DNA from: Tepidimonas alkaliphilus
GTDB taxonomy: Bacteria; Pseudomonadota; Gammaproteobacteria; Burkholderiales; Burkholderiaceae_C
Assembly (NCBI RefSeq): GCF_007556595.1
Contig: NZ_VJNB01000003.1
Coordinates: 62,001-126,000, forward strand
Direction of reading: 5' to 3'
Length of the DNA stretch: 64,000 nt
The stretch's first letter is position 1. Each line of letters opens with the position of its first letter. The notes below the pieces were generated by a model. It had not been told where the DNA came from and ran no database searches. It worked only from the letters and a program-made list of their open reading frames with translations. Positions 7,883 through 15,944 of this stretch are shown here, piece by piece. Both the position numbers and the translations under genes were made by a program.

Positions 7883-10366
7883 ATGAAAACCAACGATCTA
7901 CCCGCGGCCGTCCTACCGCAGGCCCACATCCAGGCGTACGTGGAGGCGGCGTGCAACCGCATCGCGCCGCTGTGGCCGCTGAAGCACTTTGTGGCCGTCA
8001 ACCCGTTTTTTGGGTTCAGCGACATGACCTTTCAGCAGGCCAGCGACACGCTGGCGCGCATCACCTGCCGCAGCCTCTATATGCCCCGCGCGTATTACCG
8101 CGAGCAGTATCGCAGCGGTCGCATCACCCCTGAAGATGTGGTGCAAGCCATTCGCCGCTGCGGCAGCACGCTGTCGCTGCAAGCCGTGGAAGCGGCGCTG
8201 GCCACCGAGGGGCCGCAACCCAAGATGGGCATGGTCAGCGTCAGCGACATCCTGGCTTTGGTGGAGGGCGGCCTCTGGAGCAGCTTTGTCACCGAGCGCA
8301 TCAGCTTGCACTGCGCCGCATACTTCGACTTGGGGCAAGCCAGCATCGCGTTGCCTTGGAAGCACCTGTCGCTGTACGCCGCTTGGCGCGAGGCTGCGCA
8401 AGTGGATCGCAGCCCGGCTCTGATGGGTTTGCGCGATTTTGGCGCTCAGGTGGCGCGTCTTCCCGAGCAAGCGCAGCCGACCATCGAGTGGGCGGTGGGC
8501 GAGCTGGGGGTGCCCCCAGAGGCGTTGGAGCGCTATTTGCACGCGGCGCTGCTCAGCGTCGGTGGATGGGCGGCTTGGACGCGCTACCTGCGCTGGCAAG
8601 CGCAGTTGCAAGGGCGTCGCGATGACGCCATCGTCGATTTGCTGGCCATCCGTCTGGCCTGGGATGCGCTGCTCTTTCGGGCCAAGCGCTCGCCGGCGCT
8701 GGAGGCGCGCTGGCGGGAGATGCTGGCGCACAGCATGCGTGAGCCCTCGGCCAAGCGGCAGGCAGCCGCGGAGATCGACCGAATCTGGCTGGCGGCGATG
8801 GAAATCGGGTTTCAACGCCAGGTGGCCGCGGGGCTCGCACAGTGCCGCCGCCGTCAGCATGATCCTGATCCCGTTCCGATGCGTCCGGCGGCGCAGGCGG
8901 TTTTTTGCATCGACGTGCGCTCGGAGGTTTACCGACGCAGCCTCGAGACGGTGGCCCCGCAGGTGCAAACAGCGGGTTTTGCAGGTTTTTTTGGCGTGTT
9001 CATCGAGTGGCTGCCGCTGGGGGCCGACGAGGCGCAACGTCACATCCCGGTGATTTTCAATCCCACCCATCGCATCGCCGAAGTCAGCGCCGACGGCCAA
9101 CCCTTGGCTGCCGCTTGGCGTCGGCGGCGGCTGGCGCACGCCCGCGCGCTGAAAAACTTTAAATTTGGAGCGGCGTCGTGCTTTTCGTTTGTGGAGACGC
9201 AAGGGTTGCTCTACGCCGGCAAGCTGCTCGCCCACAGCTTGGGCTGGTCGCGCCCGGTACCGTATCCGCAGCGCGAGGGCTTGGATGGGCGCGAGCGCCT
9301 CAAGCCCGCGATCGAGCCGCCGCGCGAGCCAGCGCTTCCTGATGGGCGGCCCATAGGTATCGATGCATCGGCTCGGGTGGCCGATGCGGCGCGCATTCTC
9401 AAGGCCATGAGCCTGCCGCAGCCGTTGGCGCGCATCGTGCTGTTGGTCGGCCACGGCAGCAGCAGCGTCAACAACCCTCATGCGACAGGGTTGGATTGCG
9501 GTGCGTGCGGCGGGCAAACCGGCGAGGCCAGCGCGCGCGTGGCCGCGGCATTGTTCAACGACCCAGTAGTGCGGTCTGGACTGGCTGAGCAAGGCATGCC
9601 GATTCCGTCCGACACGTGGTTTGTCCCTGCGTTGCACGACACCACCACCGACGAGGTGACGTTGCTGGACACCGACGACTGCCCGGCGCACCTGCGCGAC
9701 GAATTGGCCCAGCTGCGTCGCTGGTTGGAGCAAGCCAGCGACCTGACCCGCATGCAGCGAGCCGCCCTCCTGGGCTTGGGCGGCTGGCCGGATCAAAAGG
9801 TGGCCGCGCAGATCCGCGCGCGCAGCCGCGACTGGTCGCAGGTGCGGCCCGAGTGGGGATTGGCCAACAACGCGGCCTTCATCGCGGCGCCGCGCAGCCG
9901 CACGCAAGGGCTCGATTTGGGCGGACGGGCGTTTTTGCACGAATACGTGTGGAAGCGCGATCCCTCGTTTGAAATTTTGACCCTGATCATGACCGCGCCG
10001 ATGGTGGTGGCCAACTGGATCAACATGCAGTATTACGCTTCCGTGGTGGACAACGCCCGCTGGGGTAGCGGCAACAAGGTGCTGCACAACATCGTCGGCG
10101 GCGCCATCGGCGTGCTGGAAGGCAATGGGGGCGATTTGCGCGTGGGGCTGCCGCTGCAGTCGTTGCACGATGGCCAGCGTTGGGTTCACGAGCCGTTGCG
10201 CCTGTCGGTGTACATCGAGGCTCCGCGCCAGGCGATGGAGGACGTTTTGGCCCGCCACGCCCTGGTGCGCCAGTTGGTCGATCACCAATGGCTGCATCTG
10301 TTCCAAATCGACGACGAAGGCCGCGTGTGGCGACGGGCCAGCGCGCATTGTTGGGGCAACGATTGA
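7883..10366 (+). CDS. dabA: DabA: zinc carbonic-anhydrase-like subunit of inorganic-carbon uptake complex (DUF2309/UPF0753)
   Basis: The 827-residue soluble protein of the UPF0753/DUF2309 family is thought to hydrate CO2 vectorially with DabB. The proposed zinc-site residues are intact: Cys342 and Asp344 in FCIDVRSE, His524 in LVGHGSSSVNNP and Cys539 in LDCGACGG. The spacing matches the beta-carbonic-anhydrase-like site reported for Halothiobacillus DabA. The N-terminus (PLKHFVAVNPFFGFSDMTF) and the WGLANNAAFI segment are also family hallmarks. It follows dabB after 108 bp with its own good RBS (gaggag). No RuBisCO or carboxysome genes lie in the window, so the pump may feed autotrophic fixation encoded elsewhere or anaplerotic carboxylation. 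Confidence 0.93.
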   Translation: MKTNDLPAAVLPQAHIQAYVEAACNRIAPLWPLKHFVAVNPFFGFSDMTFQQASDTLARITCRSLYMPRAYYREQYRSGRITPEDVVQAIRRCGSTLSLQAVEAALATEGPQPKMGMVSVSDILALVEGGLWSSFVTERISLHCAAYFDLGQASIALPWKHLSLYAAWREAAQVDRSPALMGLRDFGAQVARLPEQAQPTIEWAVGELGVPPEALERYLHAALLSVGGWAAWTRYLRWQAQLQGRRDDAIVDLLAIRLAWDALLFRAKRSPALEARWREMLAHSMREPSAKRQAAAEIDRIWLAAMEIGFQRQVAAGLAQCRRRQHDPDPVPMRPAAQAVFCIDVRSEVYRRSLETVAPQVQTAGFAGFFGVFIEWLPLGADEAQRHIPVIFNPTHRIAEVSADGQPLAAAWRRRRLAHARALKNFKFGAASCFSFVETQGLLYAGKLLAHSLGWSRPVPYPQREGLDGRERLKPAIEPPREPALPDGRPIGIDASARVADAARILKAMSLPQPLARIVLLVGHGSSSVNNPHATGLDCGACGGQTGEASARVAAALFNDPVVRSGLAEQGMPIPSDTWFVPALHDTTTDEVTLLDTDDCPAHLRDELAQLRRWLEQASDLTRMQRAALLGLGGWPDQKVAAQIRARSRDWSQVRPEWGLANNAAFIAAPRSRTQGLDLGGRAFLHEYVWKRDPSFEILTLIMTAPMVVANWINMQYYASVVDNARWGSGNKVLHNIVGGAIGVLEGNGGDLRVGLPLQSLHDGQRWVHEPLRLSVYIEAPRQAMEDVLARHALVRQLVDHQWLHLFQIDDEGRVWRRASAHCWGND

Positions 10367-10426
10367 GCGCGCCTGCCGCGGCGCGGTTCCGTGGCTTGGT
10401 TCGCGCGGGGCGCGGTGGATGATGGG

Positions 10427-12172
10427 CTAGAGCACCTCGCTGGCGTAATCCGCCAGCCGCGACCGCTCCCCGCGCGCCAGCGTGACATGGCCGCCGTGCG
10501 GCCAGCCCTTGAAGCGATCCACCACGTAGGTCAGGCCCGATGAGCCCTCCGTGAGGTAGGGCGTGTCGATTTGAGCCAGGTTGCCCATGCAGACCATTTT
10601 GGTGCCGGGCCCTGCGCGGGTGATGAGCGTCTTCATCTGCTTGGGCGTGAGGTTTTGCGCCTCGTCGATGATGACGTATTTGTTCAGGAAGGTGCGGCCG
10701 CGCATGAAATTCATGCTTTTGATTTTGATGCGGCTGCGGATCAGGTCGTGGGTGGCGGCGCGCCCCCATTCGCCGGCGCTGTTGCGCGCGCCCTGGGCGA
10801 GGAATTCCAGGTTGTCGTCCAGCGCGCCCATCCACGGGCCCATTTTTTCCTCTTCTGTGCCGGGCAGAAAGCCGATGTCCTCCCCGACGCTGACGGTGGC
10901 GCGCGTCATGATGATCTCGCTGTAGCGGCGCTCATCCAGCACCTGCGTCAACCCTGCGGCCAGCGCCATCAGCGTCTTGCCGGTGCCGGCGGTGCCGGCC
11001 AGCGTGACAAAGTCGATGTCCGGATCCATCAGCAGGTTGAGCGCAAAGTTCTGCTCGCGGTTGCGCGCGGTCACGCCCCAGACGGCGTTCTTGAGGTGTG
11101 TGTAGTCTTTGAGCGTGCGCAGCACGGCGGTTTTGCCGCGCAGCTCCACCACCCGCGCATACAGCGCCGGCTCGCCTGGCGCTTCGTAATAGACGAACTG
11201 GTTGAGCAGCAGCTGCTCGACGATGGCCCCGCTGATGCGGTAGAAGGTGTGGCCGCCTTGCTGCCAGCTCTCCACCGACTTGCCCTGCCGGCTCCAGAAG
11301 TCCGCCGGCAGCGCCAGCATGCCGGTGTAGAGCAGCTCGACGTCGTCGATCGTCTTGTCGTTCTCGTAGTCCTCCGCGGCCAGGCCCAGCGCCCGCGCCT
11401 TGATGCGCATGTTGATGTCCTTGGACACCAGCACCACATCCCGGTCGGGATGGCGGGCTTTGAGCCCTTGCACCACCACGAGGATCTGGTTGTCGGCCTT
11501 GCCGTGCGCGATGCCATCCGGCAGCGCTTGCGTGAACGGTTCGGTCTGGAAGAACAGCGTGCCGGTGGCCTCGCGGTGGCCGAGCGCGGTCAGCGCCACG
11601 CCGTCGCGGATGTCGCCGCGCACGGTGGCCGCTAGCGCATCCAGCGTGCGGCTGGCCTGGCGCGCGTTGCGGGCGACCTCGCTCATGCCCTTCTTGTTGT
11701 TGTCCAGCTCCTCCAGCACGATCATTGGCAGGTAGATGTCGTGCTCCTCGAAGCGGAACAGGCAGGTTGGGTCGTGCATCAGCACGTTGGTGTCGAGCAC
11801 GAACAGGCGTTTGGCGTCGGGTGAGGAAGCCACTGCAGCCCGACGGTGTGAGATGCTGGCGGGTTCCAGCGCAAGCCCTGCAGGGGCCAGACCGCGCCCG
11901 TCAGGATGGAGCTGGGGCCCCTCGGCGGCTGGCGCCGCACGGCGCCGTCGGCTACCTGCCGGGCGGGTCGCAGCTCCATTTTGAGGCGGAACGGCGTCGG
12001 CGGTTGTGGCGGCCTCGGATATGGCGGCTATCGGCCCGGCGCCGTTGATCGCGGTATCAGGCGCGGGTGCTGCTGCAGCGCCGCGGCCATTGGAACGGCG
12101 ACGATTGGAGGAGGCTATTGTTTCGGGCGACAGCCGATCGCCTTTGCGGGCGGGAGGAGGGGGTAGAGGCAT
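10427..12172 (-). CDS. PhoH-family protein: PIN domain fused to PhoH ATPase
   Basis: Cytoplasmic ATPase of the PhoH2 type, combining a PIN-like RNase fold with a PhoH helicase/ATPase domain; such proteins are linked to RNA unwinding and cleavage. With the ATG at 12172 it has 581 residues. A low-complexity Pro/Ala/Arg/Ser-rich leader occupies about 1-115. The PIN domain begins at LFVLDTNVLMHD (about 123-134). The PhoH domain has Walker A GTAGTGKT (393-400) and Walker B VIIDEAQ (500-506), ending with a GSSGL-type motif. The frame runs on upstream to a TTG at 12256, but that part is unconserved and crosses a terminator-like hairpin. It lies downstream of bcp on the same strand. The ancestral link to phosphate starvation is historical, and I see no Pho box. 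Confidence 0.93.
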   Translation of the reverse strand: MPLPPPPARKGDRLSPETIASSNRRRSNGRGAAAAPAPDTAINGAGPIAAISEAATTADAVPPQNGAATRPAGSRRRRAAPAAEGPQLHPDGRGLAPAGLALEPASISHRRAAVASSPDAKRLFVLDTNVLMHDPTCLFRFEEHDIYLPMIVLEELDNNKKGMSEVARNARQASRTLDALAATVRGDIRDGVALTALGHREATGTLFFQTEPFTQALPDGIAHGKADNQILVVVQGLKARHPDRDVVLVSKDINMRIKARALGLAAEDYENDKTIDDVELLYTGMLALPADFWSRQGKSVESWQQGGHTFYRISGAIVEQLLLNQFVYYEAPGEPALYARVVELRGKTAVLRTLKDYTHLKNAVWGVTARNREQNFALNLLMDPDIDFVTLAGTAGTGKTLMALAAGLTQVLDERRYSEIIMTRATVSVGEDIGFLPGTEEEKMGPWMGALDDNLEFLAQGARNSAGEWGRAATHDLIRSRIKIKSMNFMRGRTFLNKYVIIDEAQNLTPKQMKTLITRAGPGTKMVCMGNLAQIDTPYLTEGSSGLTYVVDRFKGWPHGGHVTLARGERSRLADYASEVL

Positions 12173-12185
12173 GGAATCGAAGGCG

Positions 12186-12223
12186 CCAAAAAGCCAAACG
12201 CCGCCCTGGGTCACAGAGCGGCG
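12186..12223 (-). terminator. Intrinsic terminator or attenuator between bcp and phoH
   Basis: On the minus strand CGCCGCTCTG-TGACC-CAGGGCGGCG forms a 10-bp stem (one G-U pair) with a 5-nt loop at 12199-12223. It is followed by TTTGGCTTTTT. The position fits termination after bcp, but the phoH ATG lies only 13 nt beyond the T-tract, so it would act as an attenuator on any phoH transcript starting upstream. Confidence 0.6.
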
Positions 12224-12269
12224 CGGCTGAATCGGGACAATTTCACAGCAAGGCAATGACCGCGACGGT

Positions 12270-12746
12270 TTAGGCCACTTTTTTCAGCATCCGCACGGCT
12301 TTGAGCACTTCATCCACGTGACCGGGAACTTTGATGCCGCGCCACTCTTGCAACAGGATGCCTTCGGGGCTGATCAGAAAGGTGCTGCGCTCGATGCCTT
12401 TGACCTTTTTGCCATACATGATTTTATTTTTGACGACCCCGAACATATGGCACATTTTTTCTTCGGTGTCGGCGATCAGCTCAAACGGCAACCCCAGCTT
12501 GGCTTTGAAGTCTTCGTGCGACTTGAGGTTGTCGCGCGAGACGCCAAAAACCTGGGCCCCGAGTTTGACAAATTCCGCATATTGATCGCGGAATTGCATG
12601 GCTTCGGTGGTGCAACCTGGCGTATGATCTTTGGGGTAAAAATACAACACCAGGGTCTGGCCGAGGTGGGACTGATGGGTCACTTTGATGCCGCCGGTCG
12701 CTTGGGCTTCGAACTCGGGAATGGGTTTGTTGACGACGACGGCCAT
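12270..12746 (-). CDS. bcp: Peroxiredoxin, Bcp/PrxQ family
   Basis: Thiol peroxidase that reduces hydrogen peroxide and organic hydroperoxides, cytoplasmic, 158 residues. The peroxidatic Cys45 is in the DHTPGCTTEA motif with the conserved Thr and Pro; the catalytic Arg is in IERSTFLI. The resolving cysteine found five residues later in many Bcp proteins (Cys50 in E. coli) is replaced by Met50, leaving only Cys99 as a further cysteine. Resolution must therefore use Cys99 or an external thiol (1-Cys mechanism). Codon use is less GC-rich than in the neighbouring phoH and Mth938-like genes. A terminator hairpin follows the gene. Confidence 0.95.
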   Translation of the reverse strand: MAVVVNKPIPEFEAQATGGIKVTHQSHLGQTLVLYFYPKDHTPGCTTEAMQFRDQYAEFVKLGAQVFGVSRDNLKSHEDFKAKLGLPFELIADTEEKMCHMFGVVKNKIMYGKKVKGIERSTFLISPEGILLQEWRGIKVPGHVDEVLKAVRMLKKVA

Positions 12747-12842
12747 GCAAGAAGTCCCTTCATCACAGCAACTTAGCCTATTTTAGCATACAGCGAAGCC
12801 AGCTCCGCTGGCGGCCTTGCCGGCGTTGCCCGCAGGGCCGGA

Positions 12843-13232
12843 TCAGCGATCCGCAGCGGCCTCAGGTTCCAGCAGCAAGGCCGCGACCACGCGGCGGCCT
12901 TCGCTGGCCAGAATGTTGTAGGTGCGCGCGGCGGCCATCGTGTCCATCGTCTCTACGCCGATGCCGCGCTCGATGAGCGGACGCAGCAACCCCGGCGCGA
13001 CGAAGCGCAGCCGCCGCCCGCTGCCAAACAGCACCACCTCGGGGGCGTCGTCAGCCAAAGCCGCGAAGTGCGCCTCGGTGAGCTCCTCCCAGCGCGCGCA
13101 GCCCCAGGCGCGCAGCGCACCGCCAGAGGAGACCACCACGCTGGCTTCGAAGCGCTGGCCGCCGGCGACCAGCCACCCCGGCCCGTGTGCTTGGATGGCC
13201 AGGGTGTCGATGCGGTCGGGTTGCAGCTTCAT
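12843..13232 (-). CDS. Mth938-like (DUF498) domain protein
   Basis: Small 129-residue protein of the Mth938/Xcc1710/NDUFAF3-like fold. Motifs include MKLQPDRIDTLAIQAHG at the N-terminus, the central VLFGSGRRLRFVAP loop and a C-terminal GIGVETMDTMAAARTYNIL helix, all standard for the family. Length is typical. Bacterial members have no firmly assigned biochemical role; relatives have been linked to respiratory-complex assembly and membrane proteins. It is divergent from alaC with about 66 bp between, and in related genomes it is often found beside bcp and phoH as here. Function is left open. Confidence 0.85.
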   Translation of the reverse strand: MKLQPDRIDTLAIQAHGPGWLVAGGQRFEASVVVSSGGALRAWGCARWEELTEAHFAALADDAPEVVLFGSGRRLRFVAPGLLRPLIERGIGVETMDTMAAARTYNILASEGRRVVAALLLEPEAAADR

Positions 13233-13298
13233 GGTGCACCAATGGCTGGGGGAGTACGCCCGTCCGCCCTAAAGGGCAGAGGATTCTGTGGTGAAATT

Positions 13299-14540
13299 AT
13301 GCCCGCCATGCTGCCGCCGATCCACAAGTCCGCCAAACTGGCCAACGTCTGCTACGACATCCGCGGGCCCGTGCTCGAGAAGGCCCGCCAGATGGAGGAG
13401 GACGGGCACAAGATCATCAAGCTCAACATCGGCAACCTGGCGGTCTTCGGCCTGGAGCCGCCCGACGAGATCGTGCAGGACATGATCCGCAACCTGCCGC
13501 AGGCGGCCGGCTACACCGACAGCAAGGGGCTGTTCGCCCCGCGCAAGGCGATCGTGCACTACACGCAGGAAAAGCGTATCGCCGGCGTGACGGTGGACGA
13601 CGTCTATCTCGGCAACGGCGCCAGCGAGCTCATCACGATGAGCATGAACGCGCTGCTCAACGCCGGCGACGAGATCCTGGTGCCGGCGCCGGACTATCCG
13701 CTGTGGACGGCCTCCGTGTCGCTGTCGGGCGGCACGCCGGTGCACTACCTGTGCGACGAGGCCAACGGCTGGATCCCGGACCTTGACGACATGGCGCGCA
13801 AGATCACGCCGCGCACCAAGGGCATCGTCGTCATCAACCCGAACAACCCCACCGGCGCGCTGTACCCGGTGGAGGTGCTGCAGGCCATCGTCGAGCTGGC
13901 GCGCAGGCACGGCTTGATCGTCTTTGCCGACGAGATCTACGACAAGGTGCTTTACGACGGGAACGTCCACACCTCGATTGCGTCGCTGGCGGACGACATC
14001 CTGTTCGTCACCTTCAACGGCCTGAGCAAGAACTACCGCTCGTGCGGCTACCGCGCGGGGTGGATGATCGTCTCCGGCGACAAGCGCCGCGCCAAGGACT
14101 ACATCGAGGGGCTGAACATGCTGGCCTCGATGCGGCTGTGCGCCAACACGCCGGGGCAGCTGGCGATCCAGACGGCGCTGGGCGGCTACCAGAGCATCAA
14201 CGACCTGGTGGCGCCGGGCGGGCGGCTGTGCCGCCAGCGCGACCTGGCGCACCGGCTGCTGACCGAGATCCCGGGCGTGAGCTGCGTCAAGCCGAAGGCC
14301 GCCCTCTACATGTTCCCGCGCCTGGATCCGAAGATCTATCCGATCGAGGACGACCAGCAGTTCGCCTACGACCTGCTGGCCGAGGAGAAGGTGCTGATCG
14401 TGCAGGGCACCGGCTTCAACTACCCGACGCCGGACCACTTCCGGCTGGTGTTCCTGCCGCACGAGGACGACCTGGCCGAAGCGATCGGGCGCATCGCGCG
14501 CTTCCTCGGCCACCTGCGGCGGCGCTACGGCACCGACTGA
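13299..14540 (+). CDS. alaC: Alanine transaminase-type aminotransferase (AlaC)
   Basis: PLP-dependent class I/II aminotransferase, 413 residues. It has the substrate-binding N-terminus (IHKSAKLANVCYDIRGPVL), YTDSKGLFAPRKAIV, the cofactor motifs VINPNNPTGALYP and DEIYDKVLYDG, and the Schiff-base lysine in FNGLSKNYRSCGYRAGW. The IRGPVLEKARQMEEDG pattern is characteristic of the AlaA/AlaC group that makes alanine from pyruvate and glutamate. The frame is open upstream to 13068, but that part lies antisense to the Mth938-like gene; ATG 13299 (or 13308) fits the family start. It leads the amino-acid block alaC-hom-thrC, an order common in betaproteobacteria. Confidence 0.93.
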   Translation: MPAMLPPIHKSAKLANVCYDIRGPVLEKARQMEEDGHKIIKLNIGNLAVFGLEPPDEIVQDMIRNLPQAAGYTDSKGLFAPRKAIVHYTQEKRIAGVTVDDVYLGNGASELITMSMNALLNAGDEILVPAPDYPLWTASVSLSGGTPVHYLCDEANGWIPDLDDMARKITPRTKGIVVINPNNPTGALYPVEVLQAIVELARRHGLIVFADEIYDKVLYDGNVHTSIASLADDILFVTFNGLSKNYRSCGYRAGWMIVSGDKRRAKDYIEGLNMLASMRLCANTPGQLAIQTALGGYQSINDLVAPGGRLCRQRDLAHRLLTEIPGVSCVKPKAALYMFPRLDPKIYPIEDDQQFAYDLLAEEKVLIVQGTGFNYPTPDHFRLVFLPHEDDLAEAIGRIARFLGHLRRRYGTD

Positions 14541-14612
14541 CCTCCCCCGAACCCGGCGGGCGGCGGCCCTGCGGTCGCGCCCTTCGATTTCACGACATCG
14601 ACCACGGCATCC

Positions 14613-15944
14613 ATGAGCAACCTTCCCCCCATCCAAGTCGGCCTGCTGGGCATCGGCACCGTTGGCAGCGGCGTCTTCCGCGTGCTGCAGCGCAACCAGG
14701 AGGAGATCCGCCGCCGCGCCGGCCGCGGCATCGCGATCACGATGGTGGCCGACCTCGACACCGAGCGCGCGCGCTCGATCGTCGGCGACGCGGCGCAGGT
14801 GGTGGCGGATGCGCGCGCGGTGATCGCCAACCCGGCGATCGACATCGTCGTCGAGCTGATCGGCGGCTACGGCATCGCGCGCCAGCTGGTGCTGGAGGCG
14901 ATCGAGGCCGGCAAGCACGTCGTCACCGCCAACAAGGCGCTGCTGGCGGTACACGGCAGCGAGATCTTCGCCGCCGCGCAGGCCAAGGGGGTGATGGTGG
15001 CCTTCGAGGCCGCGGTGGCCGGCGGCATCCCGATCATCAAGGCGCTGCGCGAGGGCCTGACCGCCAACCGCATCCAGTGGGTGGCCGGCATCATCAACGG
15101 CACGACCAACTTCATCCTGTCGGAGATGCGCGACAAGGGGCTGGACTTCGACGTCGTGCTGAAGGAGGCGCAGCGCCTGGGCTACGCCGAGGCCGACCCG
15201 ACGTTCGACATCGAGGGCATCGACGCTGCGCACAAGGCCACGCTGATGAGCGCGCTGGCGTTTGGCATCCCGGTGCAGTTCGACAAGGCCTACGTCGAGG
15301 GCATCACCCGGCTGCAGGCGGCCGACATCCGCTACGCCGAGCAGCTCGGCTACCGCATCAAGCTGCTGGGCATCACCAAGCGGGTGGACGGCGGCGTGGA
15401 GCTGCGCGTGCACCCGACGCTGGTGCCCGCCAGGCGCCTGATCGCCAACGTCGAGGGGGCGATGAACGCCGTCGTCGTGCAGGGCGATGCGGTCGGCACC
15501 ACGCTCTACTACGGCAAGGGCGCCGGCAGCGAGCCGACCGCCAGCGCCGTGATTGCCGACCTGGTGGACGTGACGCGCCTGCACACCGCCGACCCGCAGC
15601 ATCGCGTGCCGCACCTGGCGTTCCAGCCGCACGCGATGAGCGATCTGGCCGTGGTGCCGATGGAGCGCGTGGTGACCGGCTACTACCTGCGCCTGCGCGT
15701 GGCGGATCAGCCCGGGGTGCTGGCCGACGTCACCGGGATCCTGGCGCGCGCCGGCATCAGCATCGACGCCGTGCTGCAGCGCGAGGCCGACGAGGTCGGC
15801 GGCGAGGGCAGCACGCAGACCGACCTGATCATCCTCACGCACGAGACCGCCGAAGGCACGATGAACGCCGCGCTGGCGGCGATGCAGGCGCTGCCGACGG
15901 TGCTGGCGCCGATCGTGCGCATCCGCAAGGAGGAGCTGGCCTGA
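14613..15944 (+). CDS. hom: Homoserine dehydrogenase
   Basis: NAD(P)-dependent reduction of aspartate semialdehyde to homoserine, the branch point to threonine and methionine. The 443-residue monofunctional form has the N-terminal Rossmann motif GLLGIGTVGSGVF, the signature AAVAGGIPIIKALREGL and INGTTNFIL, and the catalytic Asp/Lys segment ADPTFDIEGIDAAHKATL. A C-terminal ACT domain (about 360-435, beginning YYLRLRVADQPGVLADV) is the probable site of threonine feedback control. No aspartokinase fusion is present. The stop codon overlaps the thrC ATG (TGATG), so translation is coupled. Confidence 0.97.
   Translation: MSNLPPIQVGLLGIGTVGSGVFRVLQRNQEEIRRRAGRGIAITMVADLDTERARSIVGDAAQVVADARAVIANPAIDIVVELIGGYGIARQLVLEAIEAGKHVVTANKALLAVHGSEIFAAAQAKGVMVAFEAAVAGGIPIIKALREGLTANRIQWVAGIINGTTNFILSEMRDKGLDFDVVLKEAQRLGYAEADPTFDIEGIDAAHKATLMSALAFGIPVQFDKAYVEGITRLQAADIRYAEQLGYRIKLLGITKRVDGGVELRVHPTLVPARRLIANVEGAMNAVVVQGDAVGTTLYYGKGAGSEPTASAVIADLVDVTRLHTADPQHRVPHLAFQPHAMSDLAVVPMERVVTGYYLRLRVADQPGVLADVTGILARAGISIDAVLQREADEVGGEGSTQTDLIILTHETAEGTMNAALAAMQALPTVLAPIVRIRKEELA

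Noticed and set aside
10367-10426. GC-rich inverted segments between dabA and phoH as a terminator
   Set aside because: Only partial CCGCG/CGCGG pairings without a stable single stem or T-tract.
12780-12790. ATTTTAGCATA as -10 of the bcp promoter
   Set aside because: Good -10-like bases (TAAAAT/TATGCT on the minus strand) but no -35 at any acceptable distance.
13269-15842. An 857-codon minus-strand open frame opposite alaC and hom
   Set aside because: Shadow frame; the opposite strand carries complete, recognisable enzymes with RBS and correct motifs.
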